A stretch of DNA of 64,000 nt, from positions 620,001 through 684,000 of the forward strand of contig NZ_JAHLOF010000001.1 of NCBI RefSeq assembly GCF_018917235.1, given 5' to 3'. This document shows positions 52,569 to 60,769 of this stretch, piece by piece (the first letter of the stretch is position 1; each line of letters begins with the position of its first letter). The position numbers and the translations under genes were made by a program. This stretch comes from Metaclostridioides mangenotii (lineage in GTDB: Bacteria > Bacillota > Clostridia > Peptostreptococcales > Peptostreptococcaceae). The notes beneath the pieces were generated by a model. That model was not told the origin of the DNA. It saw only the letters and a program-made list of their open reading frames with translations, and ran no database searches.

Positions 52569-53099
52569 TTATAAATTTAAAATATCTCTTTTCCACTCTT
52601 CTTCTAAAATAGCATAATAATACTCATCCCACCATTCATTTGCCTTAGGAATGCACTTTTTAAAATATCCTTCCTTCCTCATCCCTATATTCTCCATAAC
52701 TCGATATGACGGGATATTCTCTGGTTGACACGTTGCTATAATCCTATGCAATTTCATTTTTTCAAAACCAAATTTTAATATTGCTTGTGCAGCTTCGGAA
52801 GCATATCCTCTATTGTAATATTTGGGGTTAAATACCCACCCAATTTCATAAGTGTGTTCTCCAAAATACTTTAAAAAAAGAATGTGCCCAATAACAAAAT
52901 TCTCCTCTACTAAAACAACAGCAAAATTCTCAGCGGTATTACCAATGTTTTTATTTATAAAGTCTTTTGCTTTTTCTTCAGTAAATACACCTTCTGGTAT
53001 ATAATTCATCACATTAATATCAGAAGTGTATTCATAGACAGCTTGCCAATCTTTGAATTCAAATTTTCGTATCAATAACCTTTTAGTTTTTATGTACAT
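52569..53099 (-). CDS. GNAT acetyltransferase, RimJ/RimL type
   Basis: 176 residues. Begins MYIKTKRLLIRKFEFKDWQAVYEYTSD like RimJ/RimL enzymes. Acetyl-CoA site in YEIGWVFNPKYYNRGYASEAAQAIL, then LHRIIATCQPENIPSYRVMENIGMRKEGYF, ending EEWKRDILN. Members acetylate ribosomal N-termini or small amines; the substrate cannot be assigned. Own unit. Confidence 0.92.
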   Translation of the reverse strand: MYIKTKRLLIRKFEFKDWQAVYEYTSDINVMNYIPEGVFTEEKAKDFINKNIGNTAENFAVVLVEENFVIGHILFLKYFGEHTYEIGWVFNPKYYNRGYASEAAQAILKFGFEKMKLHRIIATCQPENIPSYRVMENIGMRKEGYFKKCIPKANEWWDEYYYAILEEEWKRDILNL

Positions 53100-53222
53100 T
53101 ACATACCCCCCATATAAAAAATGCTATTTTATTTATCGATATCCCATTAAAATAAATTTTGATTTCCTTTTCGACCAGTCATCCCAATGTAATCTTTATA
53201 TTTAACGCCATTTTCTAATTAC

Positions 53223-54578
53223 TTATTGACGTTCTGCTGTTTGTACATCGTTTCCATCGATAATCTTTAGAAAATCTTTACATCCCTCTTTTATAAAATC
53301 AACATCTATTGATAGTCCTCTTATGAAGAAATTTTTTTCTGATTTAGCGTGCAACTTGAGTTTCATAGAACCAGGCATCTTGATAAATAGTCTGTCGTTT
53401 TCTAATGAAACATTAATGATTAAATCTGGATGTTCTATTAAGGCATAATTACCGACGTGACGTTTTAAAATATCCTCTTGTAAGATTAGAGAACGTTCTA
53501 ATCTAGGCTTTTCCTTAGCAATTTCATAAGGAAGACCAAAAGCAGCTTGCTCAATCGCATATAAAATATGTTGTTCAAAATCGAAATCTTGCTCCTTGTT
53601 TCTTAGCACAATTATAACAACATCCTGATCTATGAAGCGTTTAAGGATAGTTGCATATCCTGGCCAACCTCCACTATGCCATATAATCTGACCTTTGTCT
53701 TTATCATCCTCGATAATCCATCCAAATCCATATTTAAATGGTGTATCTATTTTTGTTTTTGCTGGTGTATATGCTTCTCTTAGTAATTCGTTATTGATGA
53801 AATCACCCCTGCTTAGTGCACGCTCAAACAGGTATAGATCACCAACAGTTGATTGTACCCCACCGTCACCAAGCATTCCATCTAAATAAGTAACCATTTT
53901 CGTATCCTCAAAATCATCTGCCAATACATACTTACCTTTATAAACGTCGTTCACATAACCGTATGCATAATCGTCAATCTCTATATTTTCTTTTCTAATG
54001 CCAATAGCTTTTGTATGAGTCATTTTAAGTGGCTTAAAAATATTATATTTTAAAAAGTCAGCAAAATTCATATGTGTTATTCGTTCTACAATGAGCGCAA
54101 GTAAAATATAGCCAGTATTGCTATATTCAACTCGCTCATTTGGTACAAATAGACGCTCAGGTTTGTATTTAGTTAAATACGTGAGTAGGTCATCATTGTC
54201 AGCGATCTTTGTTTTATCCCAGTAATTCTCAAATAAATCTAAATAATCAGGGAGTCCGCTCGTGTGGTTTAGTAAATGTCTAATAGTAATGCCCTCATAT
54301 GGAAGATCCGGCAACCATTTATTTAGATACTCATCAAGATTTAGCTTACCATCTTGAACGAGTAGTAAAATTGCAGTCGCTGTTATTGGCTTTGAAACAG
54401 ATGCTAGATTGAATACAGATTGTGATGTTAATGGACGATTAGTTGACATGTCAGCATCACCAAAAGCAACATCGTATAAAACTTCGCCTTTTTTGGCCAC
54501 AAGAGCTGTACCATTTAATAATTGTTTTTCTTTAATATACTTAAATAAATTTTCTAAGTTAGCTTTTATGTCTGTCAT
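53223..54578 (-). CDS. Serine hydrolase, class C beta-lactamase/DD-peptidase family
   Basis: 451 residues. Active-site SxxK is S60-V-S-K63 in LASVSKPITA; the second motif is Y152-S-N in EYSNTGY; the third HxG-type motif is WHSGGWPGY. The C-terminal ~100 residues (GNYALIEHPDLIINV..) form a small beta-domain as in EstB/PBP4* enzymes. No signal peptide, so it is more likely an intracellular esterase or peptidase than a secreted beta-lactamase. It starts 2 bp after the MarR gene and is co-transcribed with it. Confidence 0.9.
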   Translation of the reverse strand: MTDIKANLENLFKYIKEKQLLNGTALVAKKGEVLYDVAFGDADMSTNRPLTSQSVFNLASVSKPITATAILLLVQDGKLNLDEYLNKWLPDLPYEGITIRHLLNHTSGLPDYLDLFENYWDKTKIADNDDLLTYLTKYKPERLFVPNERVEYSNTGYILLALIVERITHMNFADFLKYNIFKPLKMTHTKAIGIRKENIEIDDYAYGYVNDVYKGKYVLADDFEDTKMVTYLDGMLGDGGVQSTVGDLYLFERALSRGDFINNELLREAYTPAKTKIDTPFKYGFGWIIEDDKDKGQIIWHSGGWPGYATILKRFIDQDVVIIVLRNKEQDFDFEQHILYAIEQAAFGLPYEIAKEKPRLERSLILQEDILKRHVGNYALIEHPDLIINVSLENDRLFIKMPGSMKLKLHAKSEKNFFIRGLSIDVDFIKEGCKDFLKIIDGNDVQTAERQ

Positions 54579-54580
54579 AA

Positions 54581-55054
54581 TTATTTTCCCTCCATCCCTG
54601 TTTGCACATTTTTTTCTACTATCTTATTTAGCTTTGTAAGAATTTTTTTAAGCTCTTCCATTTCACTCAATTCCATTTGAGAGTAAAAACGATTGATAAT
54701 TTCGCGATTTATTACTTCTTCATTTTCAAAATACTTTTTTCCTTTGTCTGCTAGATGCACAAGTATTTCACGTCTATTTTTTGGATTAATTGACCTCATT
54801 AAATAATTTTTATCTTCAAGCTTATTAACAATCTGTCCAACAGCACTCGATGTTATTTTCATTAGTCGAGCAATTTCTCCAACGGATATATCTTCATGAC
54901 CTTTAACAATATCCATTAGAATCGTTTGATTATCAGATAGATCATCTTCGAGTAAAGATTGATATTCATTAATGATAATTCCATTCATTCTATAATGCAG
55001 CTCGTTAATTTCTGTTACTAGTTTAAATAATTTATCTTCATTATCATTTTTCAT
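54581..55054 (-). CDS. MarR-family regulator of the serine hydrolase
   Basis: 157 residues. Helix-turn-helix EDISVGEIARLMKITSSAVGQIVNKLEDKNYLMR with wing SINPKNRREILVHLADKG. First gene of a two-gene operon with the hydrolase. Two related palindromes lie in its promoter, indicating autoregulation. GGGAGG ribosome site. Confidence 0.92.
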   Translation of the reverse strand: MKNDNEDKLFKLVTEINELHYRMNGIIINEYQSLLEDDLSDNQTILMDIVKGHEDISVGEIARLMKITSSAVGQIVNKLEDKNYLMRSINPKNRREILVHLADKGKKYFENEEVINREIINRFYSQMELSEMEELKKILTKLNKIVEKNVQTGMEGK

Positions 55055-55084
55055 GTGTTAATACCTCCCGAATTATAAATACAA

Positions 55085-55117
55085 CTTTATTATAAAGCTA
55101 ACTTTAATGTAAAGCAA
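55085..55117 (-). promoter_or_regulatory. Promoter with two operator palindromes of the marR-hydrolase operon
   Basis: Minus strand: TTGCTT (55112-55117), 17-bp spacer, TATAAT (55089-55094). Palindromes CTTTATTATAAAG (55085-55097) and CTTTAATGTAAAG (55102-55114) cover the -10 and abut the -35; they share CTTTA-N3-TAAAG. Confidence 0.75.
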
Positions 55118-55146
55118 GGTTTTAAATTTAATAATACAAAATAAAT

Positions 55147-55180
55147 AAGGTAAATGATTGAAATTTCAATTATTTACCTT
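55147..55180 (-). terminator. Terminator of the corrinoid methyl-transfer cluster
   Basis: Long palindrome AAGGTAAAT..ATTTACCTT with inner ATTGAAATTTCAAT, 155 bp after the last gene of the cluster. Few T residues follow, so termination strength is uncertain. Confidence 0.6.
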
Positions 55181-55334
55181 AAATACTATTATTTTGATTT
55201 TGATAAATATATTTTATTATTTTAAATATATTATCTAGTTTTTTATGCTAAACCATTTTATAAAGCCTATTGTTTAAGGAACATATACTTTCTAACTTTA
55301 GAATTTTTATTTATTAATAGAGATACATAAAATT

Positions 55335-56195
55335 TTACATCAATTCACAACAAACCAAATTGTTATTATTTTTTTCTCTTTTAATACACCAATGTCCAAT
55401 AAACTTAGCGTTTTTATTATCAATTTTATAGTTTTCAATAGTTTCTCCATAACTATTACCGTGAGATTTTACCTTTTTGCTGTTAATAAATCCAACCTCT
55501 TCTAGTGAAGTAGATGTTTTTCCACAGATATGAACTACAGAATTATCTAGTATAGATTCTACTCTTTTAAGAACTCTTAGTGTAGATGCTCCTGATAACT
55601 CTTCATACACCTTTGGCCCTACAATATCTAAAGTTCCAGCTGGATCAGCAAACGAAATAATATCAGCCCCTGCGTTTACACCTTTAGTTATATACTCTAC
55701 CAAGCTGTCCTCAATTATGCCTAAAAGTCTATTTACAGCTTCTCTGTCTTTTCTAATTAATCTATAAAAAAGCCTGCTCTCAACTATAGATGTAGCTATT
55801 GTGATCGGACCAGTGACATTTAAACAGACTTTTTCACCATCCAATTTAAGCAAATTTATAGCTTCAAGTATTTCATGTATTCTACCAGTACTAAAGTCTA
55901 TTGGCTTTATATTTTCTAAATAAACCTTATCATTAACCAATGATGTATTTATTCTATTCCCAGCTTTAGAATCAAAAACAACTGTACTTCCAAAAGCATC
56001 TGCTTCAGCAGTATGACAAAACGGAACTACACAATACAAAATCCCCATGTCCTTTTTTAATTCTGTAGACAATGCGGACATCTTTTTTGAGTCTTTATTT
56101 GCATCTTCAAAGCTCACTTCTAAATTCTCTAGTATTTTATCAGAAACAGTTGTGTTATCACTACCAATACATTTAAAAATATTTTTTCCAGACAT
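55335..56195 (-). CDS. UroD/MtaA-family methyltransferase-like protein (short form)
   Basis: 286 residues, UroD-like TIM barrel of the methylcobamide:CoM methyltransferase type. Zn-ligand motif HxC is present (VVHICGKTSTS), and a late Cys in GHWCIKRE could be the third ligand. Also VPFCHTAEADAFGSTV, VTGPITIATSIVESRL and DIISFADPAGTLDIV. It lacks the ~70-residue N-terminal part of the two longer paralogues upstream. In a gene set with a corrinoid protein it would move a methyl group to or from the corrinoid. Substrate unknown. ATG at 56195 (AAAGG site) chosen over an upstream TTG. Confidence 0.82.
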   Translation of the reverse strand: MSGKNIFKCIGSDNTTVSDKILENLEVSFEDANKDSKKMSALSTELKKDMGILYCVVPFCHTAEADAFGSTVVFDSKAGNRINTSLVNDKVYLENIKPIDFSTGRIHEILEAINLLKLDGEKVCLNVTGPITIATSIVESRLFYRLIRKDREAVNRLLGIIEDSLVEYITKGVNAGADIISFADPAGTLDIVGPKVYEELSGASTLRVLKRVESILDNSVVHICGKTSTSLEEVGFINSKKVKSHGNSYGETIENYKIDNKNAKFIGHWCIKREKNNNNLVCCELM

Positions 56196-56324
56196 ACAAT
56201 CACCTTTCAATACATTTATCTATCTAAAAATTTAACTACGCAATAATTTTCTCTTGAAATTCTGGCTTAAGGGTTAATTATAATACCATAAGTAACTCAT
56301 TAATGTTAATCATAAATCTTAATT

Positions 56325-56975
56325 TTAGACCATAACTGAAACTAATTCTTTTATTTTCTTGACTGCTTTATTAGCATCTTCTGTATATGCATCAGCTCCT
56401 ATTGAATCCGCAAATTTCTGAGTTATTGGTCCTCCGCCAACCATTACTTTATATTTATCCCTTAATTTTCTCTCTTCAAGCATTTTTATTAATCTCTCCA
56501 TACCTGACATTGTAGTAGTCATCAAAGTAGACATGCATATAAAATCTGCTTTAACTTCCTCGGCAACATCTATAAACTTATGTAACGGAACATCTTTTCC
56601 TAGATCGTAAGTTTCAATATTTGAAGCTTCACTCATAATTTTAACCAAATTTTTGCCTATATCATGTGTATCTCCCTCAACTACTCCAAGCACAACTTTT
56701 ATTGGATCATCGGTATGATCAGTTTTGATATGAGGTTTTAGTATATCTAGACCTATATTAAGTGTGTCAGAACATATCATTACTTCTGGTAAAAAATACT
56801 CTTCTTCTTCATAAAGTTCTCCAACTTTATTCATCCCTACTAACAATCCTTCAGTTATAGTCTCTTCCGCTGAAATTGATAATTTTAAAGATTCATTGCA
56901 AAGTTCCTCTACCCCATCATCGTCCATATCTACTAATGCTTCACTAATATCTCGAAATAATTTATCGATGTTCAT
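56325..56975 (-). CDS. Corrinoid (methyl-carrier) protein, MtaC/MtbC type
   Basis: 216 residues. N-terminal helical cap domain (~1-88, VGELYEEEEYFLPEVMICSDTLN) and C-terminal B12-binding Rossmann domain with the lower cobalt ligand in D102-T-H104-D-I-G (VVEGDTHDIGKNLV), then the SxL/GG motifs STLMTTTMSGMERL and VMVGGGPITQKFADSIGADAYTEDA. It is the cobalt methyl carrier shared by the methyltransferases. Sits between the CobW-family gene (17 bp) and the short UroD-like gene. No RACE-type reductive activator lies in the window. Confidence 0.93.
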   Translation of the reverse strand: MNIDKLFRDISEALVDMDDDGVEELCNESLKLSISAEETITEGLLVGMNKVGELYEEEEYFLPEVMICSDTLNIGLDILKPHIKTDHTDDPIKVVLGVVEGDTHDIGKNLVKIMSEASNIETYDLGKDVPLHKFIDVAEEVKADFICMSTLMTTTMSGMERLIKMLEERKLRDKYKVMVGGGPITQKFADSIGADAYTEDANKAVKKIKELVSVMV

Positions 56976-56992
56976 ATTTTCTCTCCTTTAAA

Positions 56993-57898
56993 TTATAATA
57001 GTAATTTAAAAATATTATCTTCGTCTAGATTTCTACCTATTATACACACTCTATCCGAATTGTTAAACTCATTTTTTGATATAGTAAATCTTCCATTTAC
57101 AAAACTAAATTCAAGTGATCCGTCATCGCCATTTATAAATCCTTTTGATCTAATAACGATTCCGTATTTATCTTTTGTAATCTCTTTCATCATATTTTCT
57201 AATTCATTTTTTCTAAACTTCTTAGGCGATTTTATACTTATACTTTGAATCCCATCGCTTATTTCACTTGTACTCTCTATATAGCTTGTACTATTTTTTT
57301 CAAGGTCAAATTGCATGTTTATGAGTGAATTATAATCAAAATCATCAAAATCATCCCAATCACACGAAATAATTTCTGCTTCTTTATTTAACTCTCTTAC
57401 TGAATCTACAATTTTATGCAGATTGTCTACTTCCATCATCTGAACCTTACTAAAAACTAAAGTACCTGCATTGCCTATCTGATCCGTAAAAAATCCACCA
57501 AAATTATCTAGTTGTTCAAAGTAGTCGAGTGTATCTACAATAGTAATTGGAGATATAACTAAGCACCTATCTCTAATTTTTTTTATTTTAAGTATACTTA
57601 AAACATGGCTTAGCATACCTATCCCTGTAGGCTCTATAATTATATGTTCAGGGCTGTAATCTTTTAATATAGATAGTATTGCTTCCTCAAAATCCGTCTT
57701 CATAGAGCAGCATATACACCCTTGGGCTAATTCAATTACATCGTAATTTTCTCGACCTATAACTTCTCCATCTATACCAACTTCACCAAATTCATTTTCT
57801 ATTATTACCTTTTTCCCATCTAGTTTTTTGATTAATTTTTTTATCAGCGTAGTCTTTCCTGACCCCAAAAATCCCGAAACTATGTGTATCTTTGTCAT
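56993..57898 (-). CDS. CobW-family P-loop NTPase in the methyltransferase cluster
   Basis: 301 residues. CobW/HypB-type metallochaperone family: Walker A GFLGSGKTT (9-17), metal-binding CxCC at 61-64 (AQGCICCSMKTDF), Walker B-like IIIEPTGIG. The guanine-specificity motif is altered: SKVQ (LVFSKVQMME) in place of N/TKxD, so GTP preference is uncertain. The C-terminal CobW_C domain is short. Such proteins deliver Zn or Co to target enzymes; genetic linkage to Zn-ligated methyltransferases and a cobalt-corrinoid protein suggests zinc loading or corrinoid activation. Inference only. Confidence 0.88.
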   Translation of the reverse strand: MTKIHIVSGFLGSGKTTLIKKLIKKLDGKKVIIENEFGEVGIDGEVIGRENYDVIELAQGCICCSMKTDFEEAILSILKDYSPEHIIIEPTGIGMLSHVLSILKIKKIRDRCLVISPITIVDTLDYFEQLDNFGGFFTDQIGNAGTLVFSKVQMMEVDNLHKIVDSVRELNKEAEIISCDWDDFDDFDYNSLINMQFDLEKNSTSYIESTSEISDGIQSISIKSPKKFRKNELENMMKEITKDKYGIVIRSKGFINGDDGSLEFSFVNGRFTISKNEFNNSDRVCIIGRNLDEDNIFKLLL

Positions 57899-57929
57899 CT
57901 ATTTACATCTCCAAAATTAATTCTTATTT

Positions 57930-59051
57930 TTATAGGTTTGCTTCAACTAAACCTTGACACAATTTACCGATTTGAGCACCTCGACCATATTTTCTGCCTG
58001 CATAAATAAAAGCAAGTATATTTTCCCTTGGTGTTCCTAAAGGAACTTGGCAACCTGAATATAACATATATCCTTTAGGACTATCACTTCCTTTTATAAG
58101 ACATTCTTTAACTGAATTTATAACATCATCTATAGTCCCGTACTTCATTACTTCCACTGGAGGTACATTTCCAGAAATTGCAACTATATCTCCAACTTCT
58201 ATTTTAGCTTCTTCTAAATCTTCTATATTATCAATACTCCACATCGATACACCTAATTCTGCTACATGTTTCCAAATACCTTTAGATCTTCCGCATATAT
58301 GTATTGAAGGCGACTTACCAGTAATATTTTTTATGCCATCTACCAGATTCTTTAAATGTGGTTTAGAAAACTCTTCAAACTGCTTTACATTTATCAAGCT
58401 AAGCGATCCCACTGGATCGGCAATTGATACAGCTATAGGTCCGACCTCTGTGCAAACTGCTTCAACCCAAGCTAAAGATGATTTAACTCCTAAATCTAGT
58501 AGTTGGTGCAAATTTTCCTTATTTTTAATAACATCTCTAAGAACATTTTCTGGCTTTCTTATTGCCGCTGCCGTTGTAAATGGGCCTGCTACGCCAGTAC
58601 TGATACTTTTATTAGGATAACGTTTTTTTAAAAATTTAATTTTATCAAGCAAATCAGGAAGTCTTCCATCTTTATAAGGATTTACAATATCAATGGTATC
58701 TAATTTTTCATAATCGTCCAATACAAATTCAGATATAAAATCCATACCCTCTTCGGGAAATTCAAGAGTAGAACCTAAGGCCTCGCCAATTGCTTTTAAA
58801 CCTAAACTAATATCTATTCCACTAAATCCAAATTCTTTTTCTAACTTATCCATAACTTCACATTGTATATCTAAAGAATTCCTAAACTCTCCAATAGAAT
58901 AACCATAAAGAGGAGCAGATACATCTGGACCTATTAACTTGTATGGAATTCTATCTACTACTTCACCTTTATAATACGCTGTCATACGTTCTGCATCTGT
59001 CATAGTATCTTTATAATTTTCTAAGTCGATCAAAAGTTCTTTATAATTCAT
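57930..59051 (-). CDS. UroD/MtaA-family corrinoid methyltransferase, paralogue B
   Basis: 373 residues. TIM-barrel UroD-like methyltransferase. Zn-ligand motif HxC in SIHICGRSKGIW and a third Cys in YSGCQVPLGTP. Other conserved parts: VVDRIPYKLIGPDVSAPLYGY, DISLGLKAIGEALGS, TGVAGPFTTAAAIRKPENVLR, PIAVSIADPVGSLSLINVKQ. Closely similar over its whole length to the next gene upstream: tandem duplicates. UroD-like members in such loci include O-demethylases (MtvB type), methylcobamide:CoM methyltransferases (MtaA) and CmuA; the donor here is unknown. ATG 59051 with AGGGGG chosen over the upstream frame. Confidence 0.88.
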   Translation of the reverse strand: MNYKELLIDLENYKDTMTDAERMTAYYKGEVVDRIPYKLIGPDVSAPLYGYSIGEFRNSLDIQCEVMDKLEKEFGFSGIDISLGLKAIGEALGSTLEFPEEGMDFISEFVLDDYEKLDTIDIVNPYKDGRLPDLLDKIKFLKKRYPNKSISTGVAGPFTTAAAIRKPENVLRDVIKNKENLHQLLDLGVKSSLAWVEAVCTEVGPIAVSIADPVGSLSLINVKQFEEFSKPHLKNLVDGIKNITGKSPSIHICGRSKGIWKHVAELGVSMWSIDNIEDLEEAKIEVGDIVAISGNVPPVEVMKYGTIDDVINSVKECLIKGSDSPKGYMLYSGCQVPLGTPRENILAFIYAGRKYGRGAQIGKLCQGLVEANL

Positions 59052-59172
59052 AACCTTCCCCCTAATTATTTCTCCCAAGATTTTATAATTTCGTAGGTCT
59101 TTATAACTTGTACAACTTTTAGTATTATATATAAAACAGCGCAGTTAAACTATTTAATCGCTCATAGCTATA

Positions 59173-59206
59173 AGTCTACACTTACAGTTATGGCTATTCA
59201 AATCGA
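59173..59206. promoter_or_regulatory. Upstream element of methyltransferase B (copy 1)
   Basis: Shares AGTCTACACT-N-AC and CAAATCGA with the same arrangement ahead of paralogue A (60452-60485). About 120 bp ahead of the start. Candidate regulator site. Confidence 0.5.
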
Positions 59207-59243
59207 ATGTGTCTATATATTTCATATCATACATTCGTATTTC

Positions 59244-60362
59244 CTATAAATATTCTAAAATTCCCCTGCAAAGCTTACCCATTTGTGCACCTCTTCCATA
59301 TTTTCTAGCTGCATAGATATAAGCGTAAATATTTTCTTTAGGCGTTCCCATGGGAATCTCACAGCCTGACCATAGTATGTAGCCTTTGGGACTATCACTA
59401 CCTTTTTTAATACATTCTTTTACTGATTCTATTACGTCATCTATGTCTCCATACTTCATAATTTCAACTGGAGGTATATTTCCTGCAATTGCTACTTTGT
59501 CGCCAACTATTTCCTTAGCTTCCTCTATATCTTCACAGTTATCTATGCTCCAAGTCGATACCCCAAGATCAACAAGAGGCTTCCATATAGCTTTTGATTT
59601 TCCACATATATGTACGACTGGAGGTATTCCTGATATTTCTACTACTCCGTCAATTAAATTTTTTAAGTATGGGTTAGAAAACTCCTCAAACTGTTTTACA
59701 TTTATTAGACTCATTGATCCAACAGGATCACACAATGTTACTTCAGCTGGTCCAAATTCTTTACACACTGCATCAACCCAAGCTAATGTTGATTTTACGC
59801 TATAATCTAAAAGTTGATGTAATCTATCCTTGTTTTTAATAATATCTCTAAGCACAAGCTCTGGCTTTCTAATTGCGCTTGCTGTTGTGAGAGGTCCAGC
59901 TATTTCGATCGTTACATCATTATTCGGAAATCTCTCTTTCATGTGCCTAACTCTTTTTAGTATACTCGGCAAACTCCCGTCCTTATATGGATCAACTATC
60001 TCCATTGAATCTAATTTTTCGTAACTATCCAGCACATACTCTTTTATGAAATCTATTCCTTCTTCTGGATATTCTAAAATTGACCCAGCTGCTTCTCCAA
60101 TAGCTTTTAAACCTAGGTTAGCAGGTATTGTTTTGAATCCAAATTCTTCGCCTAATTTTTCCAATACTTCACATTGCACGTCTATAGATCTTCTAAATTC
60201 TCCAACTGTATAACCGTAAAGAGGAGCTGAATTTTCGAGTTCCATTAAGTTATATGGAATTCTATCGACTTCCTCTCCACTAAAATAAGCTGTCATCCGT
60301 TTTTCATCTGTCATTGTATCCTTGTAATTTTCCATATCCTCTAAAAGCTCTGCGTAATTCAT
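59244..60362 (-). CDS. UroD/MtaA-family corrinoid methyltransferase, paralogue A
   Basis: 372 residues, same architecture as paralogue B: MTDEKRMTAYFSGEEVDRI, LMELENSAPLYGYTVGEFRRS, LGLKAIGEAAGSILEYPEEG, IEIAGPLTTASAIRKPE, VTLCDPVGSMSLINVKQ, Zn motif VVHICGKSKAIW and late Cys in WSGCEIPMGTP. It is the first gene of the five-gene cluster. GGGGGG ribosome site. Differences between the copies at the barrel mouth (e.g. LMELEN versus LIGPDV near residue 40, TIPANLG versus GIDISLG near 75) suggest different methyl donors for a shared corrinoid carrier. Confidence 0.88.
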   Translation of the reverse strand: MNYAELLEDMENYKDTMTDEKRMTAYFSGEEVDRIPYNLMELENSAPLYGYTVGEFRRSIDVQCEVLEKLGEEFGFKTIPANLGLKAIGEAAGSILEYPEEGIDFIKEYVLDSYEKLDSMEIVDPYKDGSLPSILKRVRHMKERFPNNDVTIEIAGPLTTASAIRKPELVLRDIIKNKDRLHQLLDYSVKSTLAWVDAVCKEFGPAEVTLCDPVGSMSLINVKQFEEFSNPYLKNLIDGVVEISGIPPVVHICGKSKAIWKPLVDLGVSTWSIDNCEDIEEAKEIVGDKVAIAGNIPPVEIMKYGDIDDVIESVKECIKKGSDSPKGYILWSGCEIPMGTPKENIYAYIYAARKYGRGAQMGKLCRGILEYL

Positions 60363-60451
60363 TTTTTCCCCCCAGAAAATTTTATAGTTTGATAATATTT
60401 AAATTACACTTAAGAATAATTAACTGTGAAATTTTAAATACTATTAATTCC

Positions 60452-60485
60452 AGTCTACACTGACGATTTGTCGTTATCAAATCGA
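60452..60485. promoter_or_regulatory. Upstream element of methyltransferase A (copy 2) with palindrome
   Basis: AGTCTACACTGAC followed by the palindrome CGATTTG-N7-CAAATCG (60464-60470, 60478-60484), ~100 bp before the start. The copy ahead of paralogue B keeps the outer part and the right half of the palindrome. Likely an operator for an unlinked regulator. Confidence 0.55.
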
Positions 60486-60769
60486 TTCTATCTATAGTTT
60501 TAAATTCTAACATTTGAGTAATCTATTGTTTAACTTTTGTTTAATAAATTCGTTTTCAAAACCTCAAATTATTATTATTTTATATATAAAATAATATACA
60601 GTAATTGTATTTTGGGGATATATGAATAAATTGTATATTTTGAAGAAATTATATTAATGAAGGAGATATCTGTCTATGTTACTATAACAGGAGTTTGATA
60701 AAATATTTTTATAAATAATATTTATGGGGATAAAAGTGGATAATAGTTTATAAAAAAGGAGTCTTTTAT

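Noticed and set aside
53100-53222. Short minus-strand peptide LENGVKYKDYIGMTGRKGNQ after the serine hydrolase stop, in another frame
   Set aside because: Could be a frameshifted C-terminus of the hydrolase, but that protein already has a complete fold and the stretch is only ~23 codons.
60363-60769. Possible cobalamin riboswitch ahead of the methyltransferase cluster
   Set aside because: No B12-box (GCCACTG-like) or the required multi-stem core is visible; only the palindrome at 60464-60484 is supported.
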